Assembly: GCA_041676645.1 (NCBI GenBank) | Contig: JBAYRO010000004.1 | Span: 30,440 to 94,439, forward strand | DNA from: JAMLIN01 sp041676645 | GTDB taxonomy: Bacteria; Pseudomonadota; Gammaproteobacteria; Burkholderiales; Burkholderiaceae_E | DNA length: 64,000 nt | Direction of reading: 5' to 3' | Part shown: in pieces, positions 46,889-56,187 of the stretch | How positions within the stretch are numbered: position 1 is the stretch's first letter | Layout: each line of letters begins with the position of its first letter | Program-made: the position numbers and the translations under genes | Notes under the pieces: generated by a model | Told to the model about the DNA's origin: nothing | The model's input: only the letters and a program-made list of their open reading frames with translations | Databases searched by the model: none

Positions 46889-47766
46889 CGGGCGCGCTCG
46901 CTCATGCCGGTGGCCTTGACGGATTCGTCGCGCAACAGGCCCCACAGGCGGCTGGTGATCGCGCCGAAGGATTCCTCGGCGGCAATGCGGGAATCCCGCT
47001 CGCGGGGCCAGTGGGTACGGATGTCGGCGATCAGCCGGCCCGGGCGCGCGGACATCACGCCGATGCGATCGGACAGCATCGCCGCCTCATCGAGCGCATG
47101 GGTGATGAGCATCACCGTGGCGCCGGTCTCGCGCCAGAGCTTGAGCAGCTCGTCGCCCATCAGCAGGCGCGTCTGCGCATCGAGCGCGCCGAAGGGCTCG
47201 TCGAGCAGGATGAGTCGCGGCTGCATCACCAGGGTGCGGGCGATGCATACCCGCTGGCGCATGCCACCCGACAGCTGCGCCGGGTAGGCCCTGCTGAAAT
47301 CCTTCAGCCCCATGAAGCCGATCGCGTAGGACACGCGTCGCTCGACTTCGGCGGCATCGGTACCCGCCCGGCGCAGGCCGAAGGCGATGTTGTCCTCCAC
47401 CGTCAGCCAGGGAAACGCGGCGTCCTCCTGGAACACGACGCCGATGCCGGGCGGGACCTTGCCCGCCACCTCGCGTCCTTCGAAGAGGATGCTGCCCTCG
47501 GTGGGCGCCGAAAGCCCGGCCAGCACATCGAGCAGGGTCGACTTGCCGCAACCGGACGGCCCCACGACCGAGTAGAACTCGCCCCGGGCGAGATCGAGAT
47601 CGACCGGACCGAGCGCATGGACGCCACCGCCATTGGTGCCCGGATAGATCCGCTTCACCTGGCGCAGCTCGGCATGCACCTCACCCATGCCAGCGCCCGG
47701 CCCGGCCTCGCGGGCCAGGCCGCGGCCGTGCTGGCCGGTCGTCATGTCGATGACCGATCCCCCCAT
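46885..47766 (-). CDS. ABC transporter ATP-binding protein (SsuB/TauB family)
   Basis: ATPase subunit of up to 293 aa. Walker A GPSGCGKST, Q-loop VVFQEDAAFPWLTV, signature LSGGMRQRV, Walker B LILLDEPFGALD and switch histidine LITHALDEA are all present. The first 27 residues precede the usual domain start, so the true start may be an internal ATG such as MGEVHAELRQV. It lies 23 bases after the substrate-binding protein gene. Confidence 0.92.
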   Translation of the reverse strand: MGGSVIDMTTGQHGRGLAREAGPGAGMGEVHAELRQVKRIYPGTNGGGVHALGPVDLDLARGEFYSVVGPSGCGKSTLLDVLAGLSAPTEGSILFEGREVAGKVPPGIGVVFQEDAAFPWLTVEDNIAFGLRRAGTDAAEVERRVSYAIGFMGLKDFSRAYPAQLSGGMRQRVCIARTLVMQPRLILLDEPFGALDAQTRLLMGDELLKLWRETGATVMLITHALDEAAMLSDRIGVMSARPGRLIADIRTHWPRERDSRIAAEESFGAITSRLWGLLRDESVKATGMSERAR

Positions 47767-47789
47767 CGTCCCGCTCCGCCGGCCCGGGT

Positions 47790-48782
47790 TCAGTCGAGGA
47801 AGGAGGCATCGACGAAACGATCCCAGTCCACCGGGCCTTCCACTTCTCCGATGATCCGCAGGCCGTCGATCATGTTGTCCATGGCTTCGATGTTGAACTC
47901 GCCGCTGCCCCAGTACTCGAGCGGGATCAGGTTGTTGATCGCGCGCAGGGCGAGGTCGCGATCCATCTCGTAGTGCTTGGCGACGATGTCGGCGGCTTCT
48001 TCCGGGTTCTCGTAGATGAAGGCGACACCGCGCTTGCGGGCGGCGATCAGGGCGCGCAGGGTGTCGGGCTCGGCCTTGGCGAACTCGGCTGTCGTGACGC
48101 CCACCGTCTGGGTCATCTGCGCCAGCTCGTCCTTGACCATGAACACCGGGCGGAAGCGATCCTGGAAGCGGGCCCACACCGGGTCCATGATGGGTGCGGC
48201 GACCACCGCACCCTGCTGGACCATGGTGAGGCCGGCGCCGATTCCGCCGGCGGCGACCGCATCGACGCTCACGCCGTGCTTGTCGGTGACCATCGTCAGC
48301 AGCATGTCGGTGACCGACTTCGGGCTGGTGAAGGCAACCTTCTGCCCATCGAGGTCGGCCGCGCTGCGGATCGGCGAATCGGGCAAGGTCACCCACAGGA
48401 TCTCGCCGACCGTCTGCACGCCGGTGTGGACGATCCGGAGGTCGATCCCCTGGTTGATCGCCGCGACCACCGCCGCGAGCGACACCTCGCCATAGGGCAT
48501 GCCGGCCGCCATGACGTTGCGCATCGTGGTGCCGCCGCCCTTGGAGGTGAGCACGCCGGTGACGTCGATACCGCCTTCCTTGTAGAAGCCCTTCTCGATG
48601 GCGACCGCATAGGGCGCGCCGTACATCAGCACGCCCCAGTGCGTGACCGTGACCTCGGCCGCCCGGGCCTGCGGCGTCGCGTCGGGAACGATCAGCGATC
48701 CCAGTCCGATCACGGCGGCGGCTGCCATGCCGCGGACCGCCCTGGTGAAAAACGAGGCGCTCCGGCTCTTCCAGCGAATCAT
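47790..48782 (-). CDS. ABC transporter substrate-binding protein (NMT1/TauA family)
   Basis: Periplasmic receptor, 330 aa. A long signal peptide ends near ARAAEVTV (residue 42), and the mature protein starts with the family pattern THWGVLMYGAPYAVAIEKGFYKEGGIDV. SKGGGTTMRNVMAAGMPYGEV and DLDGQKVAFTSPKSVTDMLL line the binding site. The ATG at 48782 has GGAGA upstream. First gene of the operon; the sigma-54 promoter at 48854-48869 lies about 70 bases before it. Confidence 0.92.
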   Translation of the reverse strand: MIRWKSRSASFFTRAVRGMAAAAVIGLGSLIVPDATPQARAAEVTVTHWGVLMYGAPYAVAIEKGFYKEGGIDVTGVLTSKGGGTTMRNVMAAGMPYGEVSLAAVVAAINQGIDLRIVHTGVQTVGEILWVTLPDSPIRSAADLDGQKVAFTSPKSVTDMLLTMVTDKHGVSVDAVAAGGIGAGLTMVQQGAVVAAPIMDPVWARFQDRFRPVFMVKDELAQMTQTVGVTTAEFAKAEPDTLRALIAARKRGVAFIYENPEEAADIVAKHYEMDRDLALRAINNLIPLEYWGSGEFNIEAMDNMIDGLRIIGEVEGPVDWDRFVDASFLD

Positions 48783-48853
48783 GTCTTCTCTCCCGATATC
48801 GTTATTCGTGCACGGCACCAGCGCAGCGCGTCTTCGGCCGCAGGATCGATCCG

Positions 48854-48869
48854 AGCACTTATCGTGCCA
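48854..48869 (-). promoter_or_regulatory. Sigma-54 (-24/-12) promoter of the transporter-lyase operon
   Basis: Read on the minus strand the 16 bases are TGGCACGATAAGTGCT. This agrees with the RpoN consensus TGGCAC-N5-TTGCW at every key position (GG at -24, GC at -12) except one T. Transcription should start near 48843 and run into the substrate-binding protein gene at 48782. A sigma-54 activator gene lies divergently upstream, as expected. Confidence 0.8.
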
Positions 48870-48935
48870 GTGGCCGGGGAGGCTGCAAAGCCCCGGTATC
48901 AGGCAGGCTTGGTCACGGGCGAGGGCAGGGGAGGT

Positions 48936-48979
48936 GTTGCATGATACGCTCGTGAAACACATGTCCGGCGAGATGCAAC
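48936..48979. promoter_or_regulatory. Inverted repeat, possible enhancer/operator for the PrpR-type activator
   Basis: GTTGCAT (48936-48942) and ATGCAAC (48973-48979) are exact inverted copies 30 bases apart. They lie about 90 to 135 bases upstream of the inferred sigma-54 start, the usual enhancer distance, and the second half abuts the activator's start codon, so autoregulation is possible. Function is inferred from position. Confidence 0.4.
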
Positions 48980-48980
48980 G

Positions 48981-50911
<1,931 letters not shown>

Positions 50912-50915
<4 letters not shown>

Positions 50916-51853
50916 GCCGATGCCTGGTGCGAGCCGGCGGGCGCCTCGATATCGAATCCGTGCGAGCGCCAGGCTTCCAGGCCGCCGGCCAGGGGTCGTA
51001 CACGCTGGAAACCGAGCTGCTTGAGCTGGCTTGCCAGGCGCGCCGCCGAGGCTTCGTTGGGGCAGTCGCAATAGATGACCACTTCGCCGGCGGTCGCGGG
51101 CGCGAGCTCGCTCACGCGAGCCACCTGCACCGCGCCCGGAATCCAGCCGGTGGCGGCGCGTTCGGCCTCGCTGCGCACATCGACCACCAGCGGCCTTTGG
51201 GGATCATCGAAGAGGGCGCGCAGCTCCGCTGCCGTAATCCGCTCCATGCGAAGCTCGCGCATGAAGACCATGCGCTTCCAGGCCTTGTGCACGATGAAGG
51301 CAAGCAGGGCAACGAGGACCAGGCCGATGCCGATCCGGCCCAGTGAATCCAGCGTCAGCAGCGCCTCGTTGACCGCATCGTGGAACAGCGCTCCGGCTCC
51401 GACGGCCGCACCGGACCAGAGCAGGGCGCCCGCGCCGTCGTACATCGCGAAGCGATGCAGTGGCGTTCGCTGCTGGCCGGCAAGGGTGGTCCCGACCGCG
51501 GCGAAGCCCGGGATGAACTTGGCCAGTATCAGGGACGGCGGTCCCCATTTCGCATAGATCGCGCGCGTGCTCGACACGCAGCTGTCGGGCGATAGCGAGA
51601 CCCGGCAGATCAGGCCGAGCATGTGGGAGCCAAAGCGCCGCCCGGCGTGATACCAGATGATGTCGGCGACCAGCGCCGCGACCGCCGCCACCAGCAGGAT
51701 CGGCCAGACCGGCATCTGCTGTTCCACGGCCTGGGCGCTCGCGATGATGAGCGGGGGCCAGGCGGGGATGGGCAGTCCGCCCTGGTCGAGGAGCACGATG
51801 AGAAAGATGATCCACAGGCCGTGCGTGGCCAGCAGCTCATTCAGCGCTTCCAT
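50912..51853 (-). CDS. DedA-family membrane protein fused to a rhodanese domain
   Basis: 313 aa. Residues 1-200 are a DedA/SNARE-associated membrane domain (WPPLIIASAQAVE, FIPGFAAVGTTLAGQQ) with four to six helices; DedA proteins are implicated in lipid flipping and membrane homeostasis. Residues 215-305 are a cytoplasmic rhodanese domain with the active-site cysteine in VVIYCDCPNEASA. The stop codons of this gene and of the activator overlap convergently by 4 bases. DedA-rhodanese fusions occur elsewhere in betaproteobacteria; the substrate of the rhodanese is unknown. Confidence 0.9.
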
Positions 51854-51938
51854 CGCCTAGCCGTATCGGTCCGCTCACCGGCGAGGGCGGGAAGCCGGCC
51901 TCGGGCCGGCCGCATTCACCACAGCCGCTGTTCACCGC

Positions 51939-52511
51939 TCATGCGCCTCGCGGAAGCACCGTCAGCACCCGGGCGATGAACTCGTGGTATTCCTCGAGGT
52001 ACTTGCCCAGGAACGCGGCGGTGGATTCGTCCGCGATCTCGCCGGCCTCGTTGATCATGCCTTCGCGGAACTGGATATAGGCCTCGGGCGAATTCATCTG
52101 CGGCGAATTGAGGAAGCCAAGCACGCTGCGCAGATGTTGCTGGCCCACCGCCGTGCCGATCGAGCCCGGTGAAGTGCCGATCACGCCGGACGGAATATTG
52201 GCGAAGGAATTGCTGCCCCAGGGGCGGCTGGCCCAGTCGATCGCATTCTTGAGCGCGCCCGGTATCGAGCGGTTGTATTCCGGGGTGATGATCAGGATGG
52301 CGTCCGAGCCTTCGATGGCCTGCTTGAACTTGCGACCGACCTCGGGATAGTCGGCGTCGTAGTCGTAGCTGTACAGGGGCAGGTCCTTGAACGGAATCTC
52401 CTCGAACTGGAGCTGCGATGGCGCCAGCTTGAACATTGCGTTGGCGAGCTTGCGGTTGATCGATTCCGTGGCGAGGCTTCCGATCAGGTATCCGACCTTG
52501 TAGGTTTTCAT
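51939..52511 (-). CDS. NADPH-dependent FMN reductase
   Basis: Flavodoxin-like reductase of 190 aa. FMN-binding stretches are GSLATESINRKLA and ITPEYNRSIPGALKNAIDW, with NIPSGVIGTSPGSIGTAVGQQ later. ATG 52511 has GGAG at a better distance than ATG 52514. It follows the dehalogenase-like gene by 50 bases and is probably cotranscribed. Members reduce quinones, azo dyes, chromate or supply FMNH2; the partner here is unknown. Confidence 0.9.
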   Translation of the reverse strand: MKTYKVGYLIGSLATESINRKLANAMFKLAPSQLQFEEIPFKDLPLYSYDYDADYPEVGRKFKQAIEGSDAILIITPEYNRSIPGALKNAIDWASRPWGSNSFANIPSGVIGTSPGSIGTAVGQQHLRSVLGFLNSPQMNSPEAYIQFREGMINEAGEIADESTAAFLGKYLEEYHEFIARVLTVLPRGA

Positions 52512-52561
52512 CATCGACTCCGGGTGTGGGCACGAATGCATGCAGTCAGTCCGATGGTAAG

Positions 52562-53266
52562 TCAGACCATCAGGTCGGCGAGGGACTTCATGTCGTCGAT
52601 CCACAAGTCCGGCTGATGGGGTGTCTCCCCGAATGGCCGCCTGCGACGGTCGATGAAGGCACTGTGCATGCCGGCTGCCTTCGCGCCCAGGCAGTCGAAA
52701 GCATGGTTGGCGACGAACAGTACCTCGTCCATGCGCACGCCCATCATCTCCGCCGCCCTGGTATAGGTCGCGACATGGGGCTTGAACGAGTTTGCCTCGG
52801 CCACCGAGATGACCTTGTCGAAGGGAATGCGGTGCCAGGCCTTCGCCGCTTCCAGCATGTCCGGATCGCCGTTGGACAGCACCACGATCTTGTAGCGTGT
52901 CTGCAGCCTGGCCAGCGCCTCGGGCACATCGGGGAAGCACTCCAGCTTCTCGATGCAGCCGACGAGGTATTGCACTTCCTCCTTGGTGTACTGGATGCCG
53001 GCGCGATCCATCGTATAGGCGACGGCGCGCTGCCCGATCTCGCGATACGACGTGTGCTCCCGATGGAGGAGGGCGTCGATCATGGAGTTCTCGAAGTGGG
53101 TGCGGCGCCACCAGGTGACGAAGGAGTTCGGATTCCCGGTCCAGCCCTTCTCTTCGAGGAAGGGTGTGGCGATCGCGACCAGGCCCTTCTGCATGTCGAC
53201 GACGGTGCCGTACTGGTCGAACATGACGACCTTGATCTTGTCCTTGAGAGCGTCTGCAGATGCCAT
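52562..53266 (-). CDS. HAD-superfamily haloacid dehalogenase-like hydrolase (type II-like)
   Basis: 234-aa cytoplasmic hydrolase. Nucleophile Asp17 lies in FDQYGTVVD, motif II in VVLSNGDPDML, the lysine in SFKPHVATY and motif III in VLFVANHAFDCLGA. In L-2-haloacid dehalogenases the last region reads about VSSNAWD; here residues corresponding to the catalytic serine and asparagine appear to be Ala or Asn and His, so activity on haloacids is uncertain. It is divergent from a truncated LysR gene that was probably its regulator. Confidence 0.85.
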   Translation of the reverse strand: MASADALKDKIKVVMFDQYGTVVDMQKGLVAIATPFLEEKGWTGNPNSFVTWWRRTHFENSMIDALLHREHTSYREIGQRAVAYTMDRAGIQYTKEEVQYLVGCIEKLECFPDVPEALARLQTRYKIVVLSNGDPDMLEAAKAWHRIPFDKVISVAEANSFKPHVATYTRAAEMMGVRMDEVLFVANHAFDCLGAKAAGMHSAFIDRRRRPFGETPHQPDLWIDDMKSLADLMV

Positions 53267-53331
53267 GGAAGACTCCGGATGAAAAAACAGGGGGGTGCTC
53301 GACTTCCGGGGAATCTAAGCGCGACAGGAAG

Positions 53332-53342
53332 ATTGGTCCAAT
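53332..53342. promoter_or_regulatory. Palindrome ATTGGTCCAAT, possible LysR operator
   Basis: A perfect 11-base palindrome (5-base arms, 1-base centre) in the 123-base divergent region between the HAD gene and the LysR fragment, followed by a half-like ATTGGAAT at 53348-53355. The T-N9-A shape and its place fit a LysR-type operator. Since the regulator is truncated, control may be lost. Confidence 0.35.
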
Positions 53343-53389
53343 GGATGATTGGAATGGCATCATCAGTCGGACGAATAATGGTGGGCGCC

Positions 53390-53647
53390 ATGCGAATCAA
53401 TCTGCGCTCGATCGACCTGAATCTCCTGGTGATGTTTGACGTTCTCATGGTCGAGCGTCACGTCGCGCGTGGCGCGAGACGGGCCGCCATGAGCCAGCCG
53501 GCCATGAGCAATGCGCTGGCGAGGCTGCGTGCGCTCTTCAAGGATGAGCTCCTGGTGCGCACCTCCCAGGGCATGGAGCCGACACCTCGGGCCATCGAGC
53601 TCCAGGCATCCGTGCGCCGGATACATGTGGCATCGCTGTCGCGCTGA
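53390..53647 (+). pseudogene. LysR-type regulator, truncated to its DNA-binding domain
   Basis: Only 85 codons remain of a gene normally near 300. The winged helix-turn-helix is complete and looks conserved: DLNLLVMFDVLMVERHVARG, then MSQPAMSNALARLRALFKDELLVRTSQGMEPTPRA. After IELQASVRR the sequence leaves the family and stops at 53645-53647, about 45 bases before the dif-like site. The effector domain is absent. An earlier in-frame ATG at 53378 adds 4 residues. A DNA-binding fragment might still be made and bind without a ligand switch. Confidence 0.8.
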
Positions 53648-53690
53648 ATCGGAAGAACTGGCCGGACAGGTAGCTGGCCTGTTTCCCGGA

Positions 53691-53718
53691 ATGACGTCTA
53701 ATGTATATTATGTAAACT
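53691..53718 (+). other. dif-like XerCD recombination site
   Basis: The 28 bases comprise an 11-base arm (ATGACGTCTAA), centre TGTATA and an 11-base arm (TTATGTAAACT). The centre and the inner half of the right arm equal E. coli dif (TAATGTATATTATGT), the XerD arm agrees at 9 of 11 positions, and the XerC arm is much less conserved. KOPS-like octamers point mostly toward it from both sides. Either the chromosomal dif or the attachment scar of an element that uses XerCD. Confidence 0.65.
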
Positions 53719-53817
53719 CCGCAAGCTGCTCAGCCGCATCTTTCCCCGCTTCTGGTGGTACAGGCTAAGGTCACTAGAACCTTGGTCTGTCCCACCGAAC
53801 GTTATCGACGTCCGGAA

Positions 53818-54150
53818 TCAATCGGCTTCAGGCTCACCCAGCGTCGATGGAATGGCGCGTGCACTGTGCAGGATGTGCACGATCTCTATCCGATCGTGCT
53901 GCTGGATGAAGAACACTAGATAAGGAAAATGCTTCAGCGGCCAGTGTCGCAGGCCCGGAATGTCAAGCGTATGACCCCATCGCGGTGATCCGGTGTTCGG
54001 GTTCGACGTGATATGCGTGTAAGCGGCTTCGAGTTCGTTTGTGAAGCGCGTCGCGATCTGCTCTCCCGCTTCCTCGAGGAACCAGCCAAGCGCGGCCTCG
54101 ACATCTGCGCGCGCCGGCGCCCGGAACACCAGAGGCTTGGGCTCCGGCAC
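53818..54150 (-). CDS. parE: ParE/RelE-family toxin
   Basis: Toxin of a type II toxin-antitoxin pair, 110 aa from a GTG. It has the ParE fold pattern: VFRAPARADVEAALGWFLEEAG, then FTNELEAAYTHITSNPNTG, PGLRHWPLKHFPYLVFFIQQ and VHILHSARAIPSTLG. The start lies 8 bases after the antitoxin stop. It probably inhibits gyrase or cuts mRNA, which cannot be told from sequence alone. Close to the dif-like site and on the opposite strand to the LysR remnant. Confidence 0.83.
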   Translation of the reverse strand: MPEPKPLVFRAPARADVEAALGWFLEEAGEQIATRFTNELEAAYTHITSNPNTGSPRWGHTLDIPGLRHWPLKHFPYLVFFIQQHDRIEIVHILHSARAIPSTLGEPEAD

Positions 54151-54157
54151 GGTCAGC

Positions 54158-54448
54158 TCAGGTCTTGTTGCGAGTGACGCCTGAACCAGCGGGGGCAGTC
54201 GACCGGTCTGACTTGGTTGCGTGATCGCGGATCCGCTGACGCAGGTCGTCGAAGTACGTTTTGTCGGCCACACCGACTATCGGTCCGGATAGCCCTTCGA
54301 GCATCAGCTTGCGCAGGTGTTCACGATCCCGTTCCTTGCGAATCAACTCCCGAACATACTCGCTGCTGCTGGTATAGCCGCGGCTGCCGACCTGCTGGTC
54401 GACGAAATCCTTGAGTTCCTCGGGCAGGGAAATGTTCATCGTGCTCAT
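54158..54448 (-). CDS. parD: ParD-family antitoxin
   Basis: Antitoxin of 96 aa with an N-terminal ribbon-helix-helix (MNISLPEELKDFVDQQVGSRGYTSSSEYVRELIRK) and a flexible C-terminal part that should wrap the toxin. Two close ATGs (54448 and 54439) are possible starts. It precedes parE in the same operon, the standard order, and would autoregulate the pair. Confidence 0.85.
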   Translation of the reverse strand: MSTMNISLPEELKDFVDQQVGSRGYTSSSEYVRELIRKERDREHLRKLMLEGLSGPIVGVADKTYFDDLRQRIRDHATKSDRSTAPAGSGVTRNKT

Positions 54449-54474
54449 GCGGCTGAGCGTAACGGGCATGGCAA

Positions 54475-54536
54475 AGATTGGCAATACAGCAACAAACCGG
54501 GGTCGAACCTCATGTTCGTCCCCCGGCTTGCAATCT
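54475..54536. repeat. Nested inverted repeat between parDE and the HU gene
   Basis: Inner hairpin: CCGGGG (54497-54502) with CCCCGG (54521-54526), and CGAAC (54504-54508) with GTTCG (54514-54518), loop CTCAT. Outer arms: AGATTGGCAA (54475-54484) and TTGCAATCT (54528-54536), complementary apart from one extra G. It could be a terminator pair, an antitoxin operator, or a folded end of a mobile module. Confidence 0.5.
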
Positions 54537-54541
54537 CCCCA

Positions 54542-54560
54542 CGGCACCAGCCCGGTGCCG
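54542..54560 (-). terminator. Hairpin downstream of the HU gene
   Basis: CGGCACC (54542-54548) and GGTGCCG (54554-54560) form a perfect 7-bp stem with a 5-base loop, 9 bases past the HU stop on the minus strand. No T run follows. Confidence 0.4.
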
Positions 54561-54569
54561 CCATACCGG

Positions 54570-54872
54570 CTACTTCGCGGCCTTGCGCGCGGCGCGCTTC
54601 GGGTCGACGGCGTTGCGGAACGCCGTACCCGGAACGAACTTGGGAACCTTGGCGGCGGGAATCTTCACGGCTTCGCCGGTGGCCGGGTTGTGCCCCTTGC
54701 GCGCGGCGCGCTTGACCTGCTTGAACGTACCGAACCCGACGAAGCTTGCGTCCTCGCCCTTCTTCACGGCGGCGACGATGGCGGTGAAGACGGAGTCCAG
54801 GATGCGCGCGGCACCGGCTTTCGTGAGGTCGTGCTCGCTGGCAAGCTTCTCGACGAGTTCGACTCGATTCAT
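54570..54872 (-). CDS. hup: HU-family DNA-binding protein
   Basis: Nucleoid protein of 100 aa. Residues 1-90 match HU: MNRVELVEKLASEHDLTKAGA, GFGTFKQVKRAARKGHNPATGE and PAAKVPKFVPGTAFRNAV; the arm that intercalates into DNA contains the NPATGE turn. The end is a short basic PKRAARKAAK tail, common in betaproteobacteria. AAGGAG lies about 10 bases before the ATG. Confidence 0.93.
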   Translation of the reverse strand: MNRVELVEKLASEHDLTKAGAARILDSVFTAIVAAVKKGEDASFVGFGTFKQVKRAARKGHNPATGEAVKIPAAKVPKFVPGTAFRNAVDPKRAARKAAK

Positions 54873-55055
54873 GGCATGGCTCCTTGAAAGATGCCCGGAT
54901 TGGGAAAGCCCGCAAGAGTACCCGCCTGAGCGGCCCAAGAGCAAGACTATCGGCGCATTCCCGATGGGCTCGCCGTCCCGGAAAGCCCGACGCGGGCACG
55001 CCACGGGGTGGCGCTTCCTGCATACTCCACGGCTTCGTCAAGGAGGTCTTCCGTC

Positions 55056-56054
55056 GTGGCCGTCATGTTCGATTCCTTCGCTTCCCGTCTGCGCCTGCCC
55101 CTGGTCGCCGCCCCCATGCTGCGCATCTCCGGCGTCGACCTGACGGCGCAGGCATGCATCAACGGCGTCATCGGCTCGTTTCCGACCGTCAATGCCCGCG
55201 GACCGGGCGAGCTCGATTCATGGCTCACGCAGATCGAGGACCGCTGCGCCCGGGCCGAGCGCCCCACCGCCCCCGTGTGCCCGAACATCCTCATGCGCAG
55301 CGATCCCGAGCAGCTCGAGGCCGACATCGATGTGCTGCTCAGGCATCGCGTCGAGATGGTGCTGGCCAGTGTCGGATCGCCGGAGAAGTACGTGCAGAAG
55401 CTCCATGATGTGGGTTGCTTCGTATGGACCGACGTCGCTTCGATGCGCCATGTGGAGCGGGCGCTCGAATCCGGGGTCGACGGCCTGGTGCTGCTGAGCG
55501 CCGGCGCTGGCGGGCAGACCGGCTGGATCAACGGTCTGTCGTTCGTGCGCGCCGTGCGCAAGTTCTACGATGGACCCCTGATGCTCGCCGGGGGGATTTC
55601 CGATGGCCACGCCCTGCTCGCCTCCCGCGTGCTCGGTTGTCAGCTCGGCTTGATGGGTACGCGCTTCATCGCGACCGACGAGGCGATGGCGGTGGCGGGC
55701 TACAAGCAGATGCTGATCGACAGCACGATCGACGATGTCCAGCTGACCAAGGCGATCAGCGGGATCGATGCCAATTTCCTGCGGCCCTCCATCATCAACT
55801 GCGGGCTCGACCCCGAGGAAGTCGCGAAGCCGCTCTCGAAGGAACAGGCGCGGGCGCTCTTCAGCAGCTTCGCCGGCGGATTGGGTGGCCCCAAGCGCTG
55901 GGTGGACCTGTGGAGCGCGGGCCATACGGTCTCCGCGGTCGATCGCACCGGCCCGGTCGCCGAGCTGATCGACGAGATCGAGCGCGAATATCTCGACGCG
56001 CAGCAAGCCAGCCGGGCGATCATCGACGCCGACGTGGCTGGCGCAGCCGGCTGA
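55056..56054 (+). CDS. Nitronate monooxygenase-family flavoprotein
   Basis: FMN-dependent TIM-barrel enzyme, 332 aa, of the nitronate monooxygenase/2-nitropropane dioxygenase family. LPLVAAPMLRISG opens the barrel; the phosphate-binding part is MLAGGISDGHALLASRVLGCQLGLMGTRF. GTG at 55056 has AGGAGG 9 bases upstream and is preferred to ATG 55065. FabK-like enoyl reductases share the fold, but the gene context offers no fatty-acid synthesis genes. Confidence 0.87.
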   Translation: MAVMFDSFASRLRLPLVAAPMLRISGVDLTAQACINGVIGSFPTVNARGPGELDSWLTQIEDRCARAERPTAPVCPNILMRSDPEQLEADIDVLLRHRVEMVLASVGSPEKYVQKLHDVGCFVWTDVASMRHVERALESGVDGLVLLSAGAGGQTGWINGLSFVRAVRKFYDGPLMLAGGISDGHALLASRVLGCQLGLMGTRFIATDEAMAVAGYKQMLIDSTIDDVQLTKAISGIDANFLRPSIINCGLDPEEVAKPLSKEQARALFSSFAGGLGGPKRWVDLWSAGHTVSAVDRTGPVAELIDEIEREYLDAQQASRAIIDADVAGAAG

Positions 56055-56187
56055 ACCGGCATTCGCTGGCGTGGTCGACATGACGCATTGCATAGCATTT
56101 GCGATACATTGCCAATCGGTCTTCGTCGCCGCCACTCGGCATCAGCGAGAGGATGACTATCACTGAGCCGAAACACCCAAGGCGTGC

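Noticed and set aside
53702..53830. Tryptophan-rich frame after the dif-like site containing SRIFPRFWWYRLRSLEPW.
   Set aside because: Starts inside the recombination site without a start codon, has no ribosome-binding site and no family I can name; possibly a gene fragment, but unsupported.
54425..54432. GGGCAGGG octamer right of the dif-like site in the wrong orientation.
   Set aside because: A single exception close to dif does not outweigh the general polarity; kept as a caveat in the dif finding.
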